From positions 1-15,071 of the forward strand of contig JAJYJD010000063.1 of the NCBI GenBank assembly GCA_021789755.1: a stretch of 15,071 nt of DNA. Reading direction: 5' to 3'. This stretch comes from Bacteroidota bacterium (GTDB lineage Bacteria; Bacteroidota; Ignavibacteria; Kryptoniales; JAKASW01). Below are positions 6,516-13,828 of the stretch, in pieces. The position numbers were made by a program, and so were the translations under genes. Every line of letters begins with the position of its first letter. Within the stretch, counting starts at the first letter, position 1. The notes beneath the pieces were generated by a model. The model did no database searches, was not told the origin of the DNA, and saw nothing but the letters and a program-made list of their open reading frames with translations.

Positions 6516-6710
6516 ACATCGATTAATAATAATCTGATCAGCAGTTATCTTGTTTTTTCCCGTATTATCTGCGTGCTTATATTGCGATTCAAAAAAGCCC
6601 TCTACCCCAAGCCGGCGGTTCTTGATTCACTAGCCTTCCGCAAATAACTTGTTTATCGACGGTATGGAGCGTGCAGAAGATCGTCACATCCGATAGATTA
6701 ATCGAGAGTT

Positions 6711-8129
6711 ATGGATATTGAGAAGCACAAAATATTGATCATAGACGACGATGAAGGCATCGTCTACGCGCTGAGACAACTCTTTCTCAAAGATGGCTAC
6801 GCCGTCGCAGAAGCCCGCGACGCGTTTAAGGGGCTTGAGATACTCCCTTCGGAAAAACCGACGCTCGTAATCATGGACATCAACATGCCCGGGATGAACG
6901 GCCTGGACACGTTACGGGAAATCAAGAAGACTCATCCGACGCTTCCCGTCATAATGGTCACCGGATACGGCACAGTCGAGACCGCGGTTCGGGCGATGCA
7001 GTTCGGCGCCTTCGACTATCTCACGAAGCCGCTTGACATCCAGCAGGTGAGGAAGGTAACAGCCGAAGCTATCGCGAGGATTGAGGGAATCGATCGTGCG
7101 AAGAATTCCACGGATGCGCTCAAGGCCGAATTCACAGACAGATATGAGCTTGTCGGGAAAAGCGCGCAGATGCAGAATATTTATAAGTTGATAGGCTCGG
7201 TGTCGACCACGCCTAACCTGACTCCGGTACTGCTGTTGGGCGAGAGCGGCACGGGAAAAGAGCTCGTGGCCAGGGCAATCCACAGCTTCGGAGCAGACAC
7301 GGACCAGCCTTTTGTCGCAGTGAATTGCACCGCGGTTCCCGAAACCCTTCTCGAATCCGAACTCTTCGGTTACGAGAAAGGCGCCTTCACCGGAGCCGAT
7401 GACCGAAAACTCGGAAAGTTCGAAGCAGCTAAACACGGCACGATATTCCTTGATGAGATCGGCGATCTTTCTCAAATGCTCCAGCAAAAATTATTGAGGG
7501 TGCTCCAGGAACGCCAGTTCGAGCGGCTCGGCTCAAACGAGACTCTGGAAGTCAACGCGCGGTTCATTGCCGCCACAAACAAAGACATAGAGGAAGAGGT
7601 CAAGCGAGGAAACTTCAGGAAGGACCTGTTCTACCGGCTTAACGTCATTGTTATCAGCCTCCCGCCGCTTCGCGAGCGAAAGGAAGACATCCCGATTCTC
7701 GCAGACTATTTCCTCGCGAAGTATTCGGAGCGCTTCAAAAAGAAGATTACCGGCTTTTCGGACGACGCGCTCAAAATGCTTGCAGTACTTCCTTACCCCG
7801 GAAATGTGCGCGAGCTTGAGAACATCGTGGCTCGTGCGGTGATCATGGCGAAGCAGGAGGTGATTACTTCCCGCGCCCTTGGAGAAGCTCCGAACCAGCA
7901 ATCGGGCCACGAAGCGGGGAGCGAAAGCGGCATCTTTGCGGAGGGGAGAAAACTGGCAATTGACAACTTCGAGAAGTCTTTCGTCACAGAAGCTCTTAAG
8001 AAATCTCAGGGAAACGTAGTCGCCGCCGCACGGTCCTCCGGGATGACACGCCAAAACTTTCAGAGGCTTGTCTCCAAGCACGGGATCGACGCAAATGATT
8101 TTCGCAACAAACTCCGGGGATCGCATTGA
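6711..8129 (+). CDS. NtrC-family sigma-54-dependent response regulator
   Basis: 472 residues, the usual length. The receiver covers about 7-120, with acidic residues D12-D14, phospho-acceptor D56 (VIMDINMPG), T84 and K106. The AAA+ domain covers about 145-385: Walker A GESGTGKE near 178, the sigma-54-contacting GAFTGA near 224, Walker B in GTIFLDEIGDL near 243, and downstream FRKDLFYRLNV and LPPLRER. The Fis-type HTH is at the C-terminus (NVVAAARSSGMTRQNFQRL). All catalytic signatures are intact, so it should oligomerise on phosphorylation and drive open-complex formation by sigma-54 RNA polymerase. ATG 6711 is chosen because the receiver begins directly after it; the upstream GAGAG is a weak ribosome binding site. 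The stop overlaps the kinase start by four bases (TTGA), which marks a cognate pair. Likely targets are genes with -24/-12 promoters, possibly the cytochrome operon downstream. Confidence 0.95.
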   Translation: MDIEKHKILIIDDDEGIVYALRQLFLKDGYAVAEARDAFKGLEILPSEKPTLVIMDINMPGMNGLDTLREIKKTHPTLPVIMVTGYGTVETAVRAMQFGAFDYLTKPLDIQQVRKVTAEAIARIEGIDRAKNSTDALKAEFTDRYELVGKSAQMQNIYKLIGSVSTTPNLTPVLLLGESGTGKELVARAIHSFGADTDQPFVAVNCTAVPETLLESELFGYEKGAFTGADDRKLGKFEAAKHGTIFLDEIGDLSQMLQQKLLRVLQERQFERLGSNETLEVNARFIAATNKDIEEEVKRGNFRKDLFYRLNVIVISLPPLRERKEDIPILADYFLAKYSERFKKKITGFSDDALKMLAVLPYPGNVRELENIVARAVIMAKQEVITSRALGEAPNQQSGHEAGSESGIFAEGRKLAIDNFEKSFVTEALKKSQGNVVAAARSSGMTRQNFQRLVSKHGIDANDFRNKLRGSH

Positions 8130-10615
8130 TTAACCTCAATCGCCTTTTCCCATGGCTTTCAATCAGGACGAAGCTGATCGTGGCGTTCACCGGCCTCTCC
8201 GTAATTCCGATCGCGGTGGTCGGAATATTTGCGATCTGGTCCACTGCCGGCAATCTTGTCAACACGGCTACCCGTGATCTCAACTCCGATGTCCAGATGT
8301 TGCGACAGCGCGCGGGTGATTTTCTGGGAGGTGTGGAAACGGACTTGAGGTTCCTGTCGAACTCATCTCCGTTCCGGCAGGTCGACGAGCAACTTGTAGC
8401 CGGCGAAACTTCCGGTAGAAACGTCCCGCTGGAACATGAACTTCTTGATTTTGTCGGGACAAAGAAAATTTACTATAGGATCAGACTGTTAGACCGGACC
8501 GGCTCCGAGATCATGAGGGTCGGATCCACTTCCGGCAATTTCTATCACGACCGCTTCGCGGTTTCTCCCGCAAAGGCGCTCAGCCGTATCAAGGAATACT
8601 ACTACGTTCTTCTTACCGACTCGCTGAAGGAAGGCCAGTCCGCATTTTCTCCGGCTGAAGTCATGGGAGAAAACGGAAGACGCGTTGCGGTGGTGAGTTT
8701 TGCGACGCCCCTTTTTGCCGGAACAAAACGAGCCGGAATACTGGTGGCAGACATTTACGCGTCGGAATTCTTCCAGATCATGGAATCGGACTCCGTTCAC
8801 AAATACGAACGAAGAGTTCTCCTCGTCAGCGGCGACGGCCATTTTTTGTACGACTCGCAAATCAGGCGGAACCGCAACAAGCTCTTTGTGCTGGCGAAAG
8901 ATAATATTTCCAATGATTATCCCCCGGCTGTTTCATCGGAATTGCTCTCGGGCAAAACGGGGATCATCACTGCCGGGATAAAGCAGGTGGTATCTTATTC
9001 ACCGCTATTCCCGGTTACAATTCGCAAGGCCGGACAAAGCCCGGATTGGGGATTTTCCATTCCGATCTTCGTGGTCGAGGCAATTCCAAAAGAAGTCCTG
9101 ATGGCTCCGGTATACTCTGCTACCTTTGCTTTCGGAGCGGCCATCATCGGTTTTCTGATTTTGTCCGTGACGCTCAGCCTCCTCGCTACCCGGCAGTTTA
9201 CGAAACCGATAGGAGAAATGAGAAAAGGGGCGGCGATCATCTCCGGAGGCAACTACGGCCACCGGCTGAAAATCGATACTCGAGACGAGATTGAGAAGCT
9301 TGCCGACCAGTTCAATACGATGGCAGAGTCCCTGATGATAAGGGACAAGGAGCTGCAGAACCACCGGGCGAGCCTGGAGAGGACTGTCGCGGAGCGGACT
9401 AAAGAGCTATCCGAAGAAAAATCCAAACTCCAGACGATACTCGATAATGTTCCGAGCGCACTCCTCGTCCTTGATAGGACACTCAAAATTCAGACTGTCA
9501 GCGCGGCTTTCTCGAAGGTGACGGGGTACCAGCCGGAGGAAGTAATCGGGAAGAACTGCCGGGATTTCTTCTGCGGCGCAGGATTCTGCCAGACATGCAT
9601 GAGCCAGAATGTGATCCAATCCGGGGAGGTCGAAGGACACCTCGATCAGGTTGTGAATCCGGACGGGACGGACAGGTATATCGAACACTTCGCGGTCCCG
9701 ATGGAAAAGGACGGGAGGGTCGACGCGGTCCTTGAAATAGTCACCGACGTTACGAATCGAAAACGTCTCGAGCAGCATCTGGTCAAGACCGAAAAGCTGG
9801 CCACGATGGGAGAACTGGCGGCCTTCATCGCACACGAATTCAGGAATTCGCTGACCTCGATCAAGATGATACTCCAACTGTTCAGCGAATCTCAGGATCT
9901 GGACAATTCAAAAAAGGAATCTTTGACGGTGGCATTGAATTCTGCTTACCGTATGGAATCTACAGTCTCGGAATTACTCGGGTTCGCTAAACCAACCAAG
10001 ATGGATTTCAAAAAGGCTTCCGTCAACAAGGTCATCGACGAGAGCATCGCCTTTGTAAGAATGAGAGCGGACAAGGCCGGCGTCAGCCTGGAAAGAAAAC
10101 TGGACCCGTCGCTGCCTGACTTGTCGCTTGACGTCGTTCATCTAAGAGAGGCATTGGTTAACATCATACTGAATGCAGTTCAGGCCATAGAAGGCCGCGA
10201 CTTCCCGGTGCCGACCGGCACCAGACGGACTCAGGGTGAATCCCGGATTTTCGTCAGCTCGAGAAACAGCAGGCTGGGGAAGACTCTGAGAGATTTTGCA
10301 TACGTCGAATTGGCCGATTCGCTTCCGGAACAGCAGGCAGACCTTGAAGAGATTGTTCTCAAGAAAGGGACCGAATGCGTTCTCGTTGAAATAAGCGATA
10401 CCGGCCCGGGGATTGAAAAGGGGAATATCGCAAAAATATTCGATCCATTCTTCACGACAAAATCAAACGGAACCGGGTTGGGTCTCTCGATGGCGAAGCG
10501 CGTCGTAAACGGGCACGGCGGAATAATAACCGCGGAAAGCAGGCCCGGCGCCGGAACTAGTTTCAGAATTCTCCTCCCTCTCATATATCCCGCGGTCACG
10601 ATGGGCGTAGCATAG
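8126..10615 (+). CDS. membrane sensor histidine kinase with Cache-like, HAMP, Cys-rich PAS, HisKA and HATPase domains
   Basis: 829 residues from TTG 8126, with GGGGA five bases upstream and a 4-base overlap with the regulator gene. TM1 covers about 13-38 (LIVAFTGLSVIPIAVVGIFA) and TM2 about 325-355. The roughly 285 residues between them form an extracytoplasmic sensor that looks like a double-Cache type. HAMP follows at 355-405, then a coiled coil, then a PAS domain at about 430-545. The PAS has four cysteines, C478, C483, C488 and C491 (NCRDFFCGAGFCQTCM), which could bind a metal or an Fe-S cluster, or act as a redox switch. HisKA has H570 in AHEFRNSL. The HATPase has its N box in ALVNIILNAVQAIEG, G1 in ISDTGPGIE, F box DPFFTTK and G2 GTGLGLSMAKR. 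About 65 residues separate the N and G1 boxes, longer than usual. It should sense a periplasmic ligand and possibly a cytosolic redox cue, then phosphorylate the NtrC-type partner. Confidence 0.93.
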   Translation: MINLNRLFPWLSIRTKLIVAFTGLSVIPIAVVGIFAIWSTAGNLVNTATRDLNSDVQMLRQRAGDFLGGVETDLRFLSNSSPFRQVDEQLVAGETSGRNVPLEHELLDFVGTKKIYYRIRLLDRTGSEIMRVGSTSGNFYHDRFAVSPAKALSRIKEYYYVLLTDSLKEGQSAFSPAEVMGENGRRVAVVSFATPLFAGTKRAGILVADIYASEFFQIMESDSVHKYERRVLLVSGDGHFLYDSQIRRNRNKLFVLAKDNISNDYPPAVSSELLSGKTGIITAGIKQVVSYSPLFPVTIRKAGQSPDWGFSIPIFVVEAIPKEVLMAPVYSATFAFGAAIIGFLILSVTLSLLATRQFTKPIGEMRKGAAIISGGNYGHRLKIDTRDEIEKLADQFNTMAESLMIRDKELQNHRASLERTVAERTKELSEEKSKLQTILDNVPSALLVLDRTLKIQTVSAAFSKVTGYQPEEVIGKNCRDFFCGAGFCQTCMSQNVIQSGEVEGHLDQVVNPDGTDRYIEHFAVPMEKDGRVDAVLEIVTDVTNRKRLEQHLVKTEKLATMGELAAFIAHEFRNSLTSIKMILQLFSESQDLDNSKKESLTVALNSAYRMESTVSELLGFAKPTKMDFKKASVNKVIDESIAFVRMRADKAGVSLERKLDPSLPDLSLDVVHLREALVNIILNAVQAIEGRDFPVPTGTRRTQGESRIFVSSRNSRLGKTLRDFAYVELADSLPEQQADLEEIVLKKGTECVLVEISDTGPGIEKGNIAKIFDPFFTTKSNGTGLGLSMAKRVVNGHGGIITAESRPGAGTSFRILLPLIYPAVTMGVA

Positions 10616-10684
10616 TAACGCCTGAGCTAGCGAAGGTCCAAAACAATCTCAGGGTTTAGAAGCCTGCCACTTTAGCTTTACACC

Positions 10685-10703
10685 TGACAAGCGTCGCTTG
10701 TCA
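10685..10703. promoter_or_regulatory. 19-base perfect palindrome
   Basis: TGACAAGCG, a central T, then CGCTTGTCA: two perfect 9-base arms. It lies 70 bases after the kinase stop and 70 bases before the -12 region of the candidate sigma-54 promoter at 10774. That distance suits an upstream activator-binding site for an NtrC-type protein. It has no T run, so it is not a standard terminator. With a one-base centre, the two arms fit a DNA dyad for a protein dimer better than an RNA hairpin. Confidence 0.4.
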
Positions 10704-10773
10704 CTCCAGGTTAAATTCATCTTCATACCCGCTCAAAATCTTCCAGGATAGGCCTAAACCGTCGCATGGCCGG

Positions 10774-10788
10774 CGGCACGCCTTTTGA
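10774..10788 (+). promoter_or_regulatory. candidate sigma-54 promoter of the cytochrome operon
   Basis: CGGCACG-CCTT-TTGA compares with the consensus TGGCACG-N4-TTGC. The -24 GG, CACG and the TTG of the -12 box are correctly spaced, but the -12 C is A and the first T is C. Transcription would begin near 10800, about 16 bases before the receiver gene start. The nearby NtrC-type gene and the upstream palindrome add weight. The -12 mismatch lowers confidence. Confidence 0.35.
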
Positions 10789-10815
10789 CCTTCTAAGGCC
10801 GAAAGCTGCATTCAG

Positions 10816-11190
10816 ATGACACACATGCCCAAGGTCTTGGTTCTGGACGACGACAAAAACATTCTCCTTGCATTTCAGGATTTCCTGAAGGGTGAAGGGT
10901 GTGCCATGGCGGCTGTTCCTGCGCCGAAGGAAGCGCTTCAAGAAATGGAGAAGGAAGAATTCGACCTTCTCATAACGGATCTGAGATTGAATATGGAATC
11001 CGGCGTCACTTTCATAATTCATGCGAAAAGGCTTCAGCCCAATACTCCGATCATCGTGATCACGGGTTATCCCGATACGGTGAGCGAGGCGGAGCTGAAA
11101 TCGTACGGCGCCGATTATCTCTTCCTGAAACCGTTGGAACTGAAAGAGCTTCAGCAGGCTGTGCGGAGCTGTCTGCATCATAAAGATTAG
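10816..11190 (+). CDS. single-domain response regulator (receiver only)
   Basis: 124 residues, a complete receiver with no output domain. Acidic pocket D11-D13 (VLVLDDDKN), phospho-acceptor D55 (LLITDLRL), T83 (IIVITGYP) and K105 (YLFLKPLE) are all present and canonical. The start is ATG 10816, or ATG 10828 which gives a tighter N-terminus; neither has a strong ribosome binding site. Such proteins act as phosphate sinks or relays, or bind partner proteins. It follows the two-component pair and precedes the cytochrome-porin gene by 59 bases, so it is probably first in the cytochrome operon and may modulate the kinase at 8126. Confidence 0.85.
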   Translation: MTHMPKVLVLDDDKNILLAFQDFLKGEGCAMAAVPAPKEALQEMEKEEFDLLITDLRLNMESGVTFIIHAKRLQPNTPIIVITGYPDTVSEAELKSYGADYLFLKPLELKELQQAVRSCLHHKD

Positions 11191-11249
11191 CAGGAGACAA
11201 AGAGTTGAAGTTTCTACTCAGAATCATAAAAAACATGCCGGAGGCAAAT

Positions 11250-12620
11250 ATGCAAAGTATTCTAATGGACACAAATAATTCGTTGCGGAGAATCGGGCGG
11301 AAGATTTCGCTCATGGTGGTATTGGCTGGTGCCGTCATGATGCTTTCGAGTTCAAACGCCTACTGCATTCCAAGCTATGCGCGTCAGACGGGACTGGCGT
11401 GCAGCTCCTGCCACTACAATTTCCCGCAGCTGACGCCGTTCGGTAGATTGTTTAAGCTGAACGGATACACCATGGTAGGCAGTCCCACTTTGGTATCTGC
11501 TCATGACGGGAGCAAGGATATGCAAATACTCAGCAGTTTCCCGTTGTCTGCGATGGTCATGACTTCGTTCAGTGACGTAAGCAAGGCCACACCCGGCGCT
11601 GAGGCAAGCGCTACACAATTCCCTCAGCAGCTGAGCTTCTTCCTGTCGGGTGAAATCACGCCGAAACTCGGTTCGTACATTCAGCTCACATACGATCCGT
11701 CAGCCGGAACGATCGGGATGGATATGGCAGAGTTCAGGTACGCAGACCACACGATGGTCGCAGGAAAAGACCTTCTGTACGGCATAACTCTGAACAACAA
11801 CCCGTCTATGGAGGATGTATGGAACACGACCCCTGCCTGGGGATTTCCTTACGTCGCCTCCGCGTCGGCGCCGGGGCCGAGCTGGAGTCCTATCCTCGCC
11901 GGAACATTCTCCGGGAACGTGCTCGGGCTCGGTGCATACGCGCTTTATGACAACCTTGTTTATGCCGGCGTAAGCGGGTATCACTCTGCGATTCAAGGTG
12001 TCTCATATCCGGCGGACAACACCTGGTCGGATAACATAAAAGGTGTCTCGCCTTATTGGCGCATTGCCCTGCAGCACGACTGGGGCACACAGTATCTCGA
12101 AGTCGGGACGTTCGGGCTATCCACAAGCTTGTTCCCGACTGGAATATCAGGACCAAATGACAGTTACACCGATCTCGGCTTTGACGCTCAATACGAGAAG
12201 GCCCTCGGCGGCGGAGAGCTCGTCGCACACGCAAGCTACATAACCGAAAAACAAAATCTCGATGCGACATACGCCGCGGGCGGCTCGGCTTCGAACAGCC
12301 TGACACTCAACAATTTCAAGATCGATGCAAACTACAACTTCTCAGCGCCGTTTGCCGTTGCACTCGGCTATTTCACGACAACGGGCACAAGCGACGCGGT
12401 TCTCTATGCCCCGGGCGCCGTCACGGGCAGCGCGAACGGCTCGCCGAACAGCAGCGGCTTAACGGCACAGCTGTCGTACATACCCTGGCTCAACACGCAG
12501 ATAACACTACAGTATGTGGCTTATTCCAAATTCAACGGAGGATCCACAAACTACGACGGCTCCGGAAGGAACGCTTCCGATAACAACACGCTGTACCTGC
12601 TAACATGGTTCGCATTTTAA
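11250..12620 (+). CDS. Cyc2-like outer-membrane fused cytochrome c-porin
   Basis: ATG 11250 has GGAGG at 11240-11244 five bases upstream; an in-frame TTG at 11205, also with AGGAG upstream, would add 15 residues. From 11250 the product has 456 residues. Residues 13-38 form a signal peptide: RR..RK, a hydrophobic core, then Ala. The mature N-terminus IPSYARQTGLACSSCHYNF contains one haem c motif, C51-S-S-C54-H55, and is followed by LTPFGRLFKLNGYT. This RQTG-CxxCH-GRxFKLNGY pattern is the one I know from Cyc2 outer-membrane iron oxidases and related fused cytochrome-porins. The remaining roughly 380 residues are rich in Gly, Ser, Thr, Tyr and Asn with alternating hydrophobics, typical of a beta-barrel. 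The last residue is Phe (LYLLTWFAF), the usual outer-membrane protein sorting end. Likely role: moving electrons from an extracellular donor such as Fe(II) across the outer membrane. Substrate is inferred; related proteins with no proven iron oxidation exist. Confidence 0.75.
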   Translation: MQSILMDTNNSLRRIGRKISLMVVLAGAVMMLSSSNAYCIPSYARQTGLACSSCHYNFPQLTPFGRLFKLNGYTMVGSPTLVSAHDGSKDMQILSSFPLSAMVMTSFSDVSKATPGAEASATQFPQQLSFFLSGEITPKLGSYIQLTYDPSAGTIGMDMAEFRYADHTMVAGKDLLYGITLNNNPSMEDVWNTTPAWGFPYVASASAPGPSWSPILAGTFSGNVLGLGAYALYDNLVYAGVSGYHSAIQGVSYPADNTWSDNIKGVSPYWRIALQHDWGTQYLEVGTFGLSTSLFPTGISGPNDSYTDLGFDAQYEKALGGGELVAHASYITEKQNLDATYAAGGSASNSLTLNNFKIDANYNFSAPFAVALGYFTTTGTSDAVLYAPGAVTGSANGSPNSSGLTAQLSYIPWLNTQITLQYVAYSKFNGGSTNYDGSGRNASDNNTLYLLTWFAF

Positions 12621-12632
12621 AAAGGGAAAAAA

Positions 12633-13052
12633 ATGGAAAAGACAATATTCTCGACTCTTCTTTTGTCGGTTACGGTTCTCTTCATGATGGCCTTCGTGCC
12701 GCAGGGCAAGAAGGAAACGGTGGATAATGGTATCGGGCCGATAAAGTCCGTGAAGCTTGGAAAGATTGACCAGGACCTTGTCGACCAGGGCAATTCAATC
12801 TTCTATTCCAAATGCTACCTGTGTCACGATGTTGACGAGACAAAACTGGCTCCGCCTCTTCGCGGCGTCGCAAAGAAGGAGACGCCGGCCTTCATTATGA
12901 ACTACCTGCTGAACACTGCCGAGATGCAGAAAAAGGATGCGACCATCAAAGCCCTGATGGAGCAATTCCCCAATGTCCCGAAGATGCCTGATCAACAGCT
13001 TACGAAGGACCAGGCACGCGCAGTACTCGAGTTCCTGAGAACTATTGAATAA
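12633..13052 (+). CDS. periplasmic monoheme cytochrome c
   Basis: 139 residues; the signal peptide is at 1-22 (KTIFSTLLLSVTVLFMMAFV). One haem motif, C61-Y-L-C64-H65, follows the class I context GNSIFYSKCYLCH. APPLRGV and an axial-Met region (VPKMPDQQLTKDQA, M118) come next, then a final helix ARAVLEFLRTI, so this is a class I-type fold with His/Met ligation expected. The sequence, including PIKSVKLG near residue 36, recalls small cytochromes of Bacteroidota nos-type clusters; here the context differs. It starts 12 bases after the cytochrome-porin stop with AAGGG upstream and is surely co-transcribed. The likely role is a soluble periplasmic carrier between the outer-membrane protein and the inner-membrane cytochrome complex encoded next. 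Confidence 0.87.
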   Translation: MEKTIFSTLLLSVTVLFMMAFVPQGKKETVDNGIGPIKSVKLGKIDQDLVDQGNSIFYSKCYLCHDVDETKLAPPLRGVAKKETPAFIMNYLLNTAEMQKKDATIKALMEQFPNVPKMPDQQLTKDQARAVLEFLRTIE

Positions 13053-13067
13053 TCAATCATTCATATC

Positions 13068-13100
13068 AATCCTGCGAAGGTTCGAAACCTTCGCAGGATT
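13068..13100. terminator. perfect 15-bp hairpin between cytochrome genes
   Basis: AATCCTGCGAAGGTT (13068-13082), loop CGA, AACCTTCGCAGGATT (13086-13100): a perfect 15-pair stem with a three-base loop, 15 bases after one stop and 18 bases before the next start. It would fold very strongly in RNA. It lacks a following T run, so it may be a partial terminator, an attenuator or an mRNA 3' stabiliser that sets different levels for the cytochromes. Confidence 0.5.
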
Positions 13101-13118
13101 TCAGCTAACCGACATCTC

Positions 13119-13628
13119 ATGAAAAAAATCCTGATACTTTTCGCGGCATTGGTTGGTTTCGCGGCCGGCATCATCGTGGTCAACACGGCTGTCGACAGAG
13201 AAGAGAAGGTTACCCAGCCGATAGATTTCAGCCACGCTCTTCACGCCGGTAAATACAAAATCCCCTGCATGGCCTGTCACCAGCGGGTGATGATGGGTGC
13301 GCGTGCGAGTATACCGAACATCGAGGTGTGCGGCGCCTGTCATAGCACGCCGATGAAAAAGACACCCCAGGAATTACTCGTGTACCAGTACGTAAGTCAG
13401 CATAAGCAGATACCGTGGTACTCTATTTATCATGTCCCGGACTACGTGTATTTCTCACACCGCAGGCACGTCGGAATAGGCAAGCTGGATTGCAAGCTCT
13501 GCCACGGAAACATGGCGGCGCTGACTTCTCCGCCGACGAAGCAATTCCTGCAGATAAAGATGCAGAACTGCCTGGATTGTCATATACAGCATAATGTCAC
13601 CACGGACTGCTCGCATTGCCACAGATAA
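13119..13628 (+). CDS. membrane-anchored pentaheme cytochrome c, ActA/QrcA-like
   Basis: 169 residues. An uncleaved-looking N-terminal hydrophobic helix (residues 3-24, ILILFAALVGFAAGIIVV) should anchor it, with haems in the periplasm. There are five CxxCH motifs: C50-H54, C71-H75, C125-H129, C151-H155 and C164-H168. Extra histidines in DFSHALHAG (H39, H42) and YFSHRRHVG (H114, H117) are likely distal ligands. The order QPIDFSHALHAG, CMACH, IPNIEVCGACH, IPWYSIYHVPDYVYFSHRRH, CKLCHG matches the pentaheme ActA subunit of alternative complex III and the related QrcA. In those complexes the subunit passes electrons between a periplasmic cytochrome and a quinone-reactive membrane complex. The next gene encodes the matching molybdopterin-family subunit. 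ATG 13119 has no evident ribosome binding site. Confidence 0.85.
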   Translation: MKKILILFAALVGFAAGIIVVNTAVDREEKVTQPIDFSHALHAGKYKIPCMACHQRVMMGARASIPNIEVCGACHSTPMKKTPQELLVYQYVSQHKQIPWYSIYHVPDYVYFSHRRHVGIGKLDCKLCHGNMAALTSPPTKQFLQIKMQNCLDCHIQHNVTTDCSHCHR

Positions 13629-13828
13629 AGAAAGACCAACTTTCAAATGACAAGCTCCAAACAAAAACAAAGTTTCAATGAGCTAAAGATAAAAACGCAT
13701 CATTCCCTTGTCGGCTATGTCTCAGCAGGCAGTGATTTTTCCCGCAGGTACAAGAGCCCGCCGGGAAACGGCGGACCGGCATTTGGAGATCGGCGTTCGA
13801 GGCTTGATGGCTACGGAGACAATTATCT
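13629..13828. other. 200-base gap inside the cytochrome operon
   Basis: No convincing gene. It begins with an A-rich segment (13645-13692) containing ATGACAAGCTCCAAACAAAA, similar in style to CAAA-rich intergenic phrases common in environmental genomes. A GC hairpin follows: CCGCCG (13758-13763), loop GGAAA, CGGCGG (13769-13774). An open frame at 13647-13838 has no good start or protein-like pattern and overlaps the Tat gene. I compared it by eye with known riboswitch cores and found no match. Confidence 0.4.

Larger units (their letters stand above)
6187..6710. other. intergenic stretch with degenerate repeats
   Basis: No gene is visible in these 524 bases on either strand. The stretch is more AT-rich than the flanking genes. 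It contains two copies of a short element (6302-6328 and 6486-6515) and, after the second, a segment reading like the ATCAGC...TTATC...TATCTGCGTG phrases that recur between genes in many environmental genomes. The promoter of the response-regulator gene at 6711 should lie in the right part, but I cannot place its boxes with confidence. Confidence 0.5.

Noticed and set aside
6912..7487. Long reverse-strand frames inside the NtrC-type regulator and kinase genes
   Set aside because: They mirror well-supported coding sequence on the + strand and have no domains of their own.
13690..13828. Riboswitch upstream of the Mo-family gene
   Set aside because: I looked for cyclic-di-GMP, cobalamin, glycine and molybdenum cofactor-type cores; only a simple GC hairpin is present.
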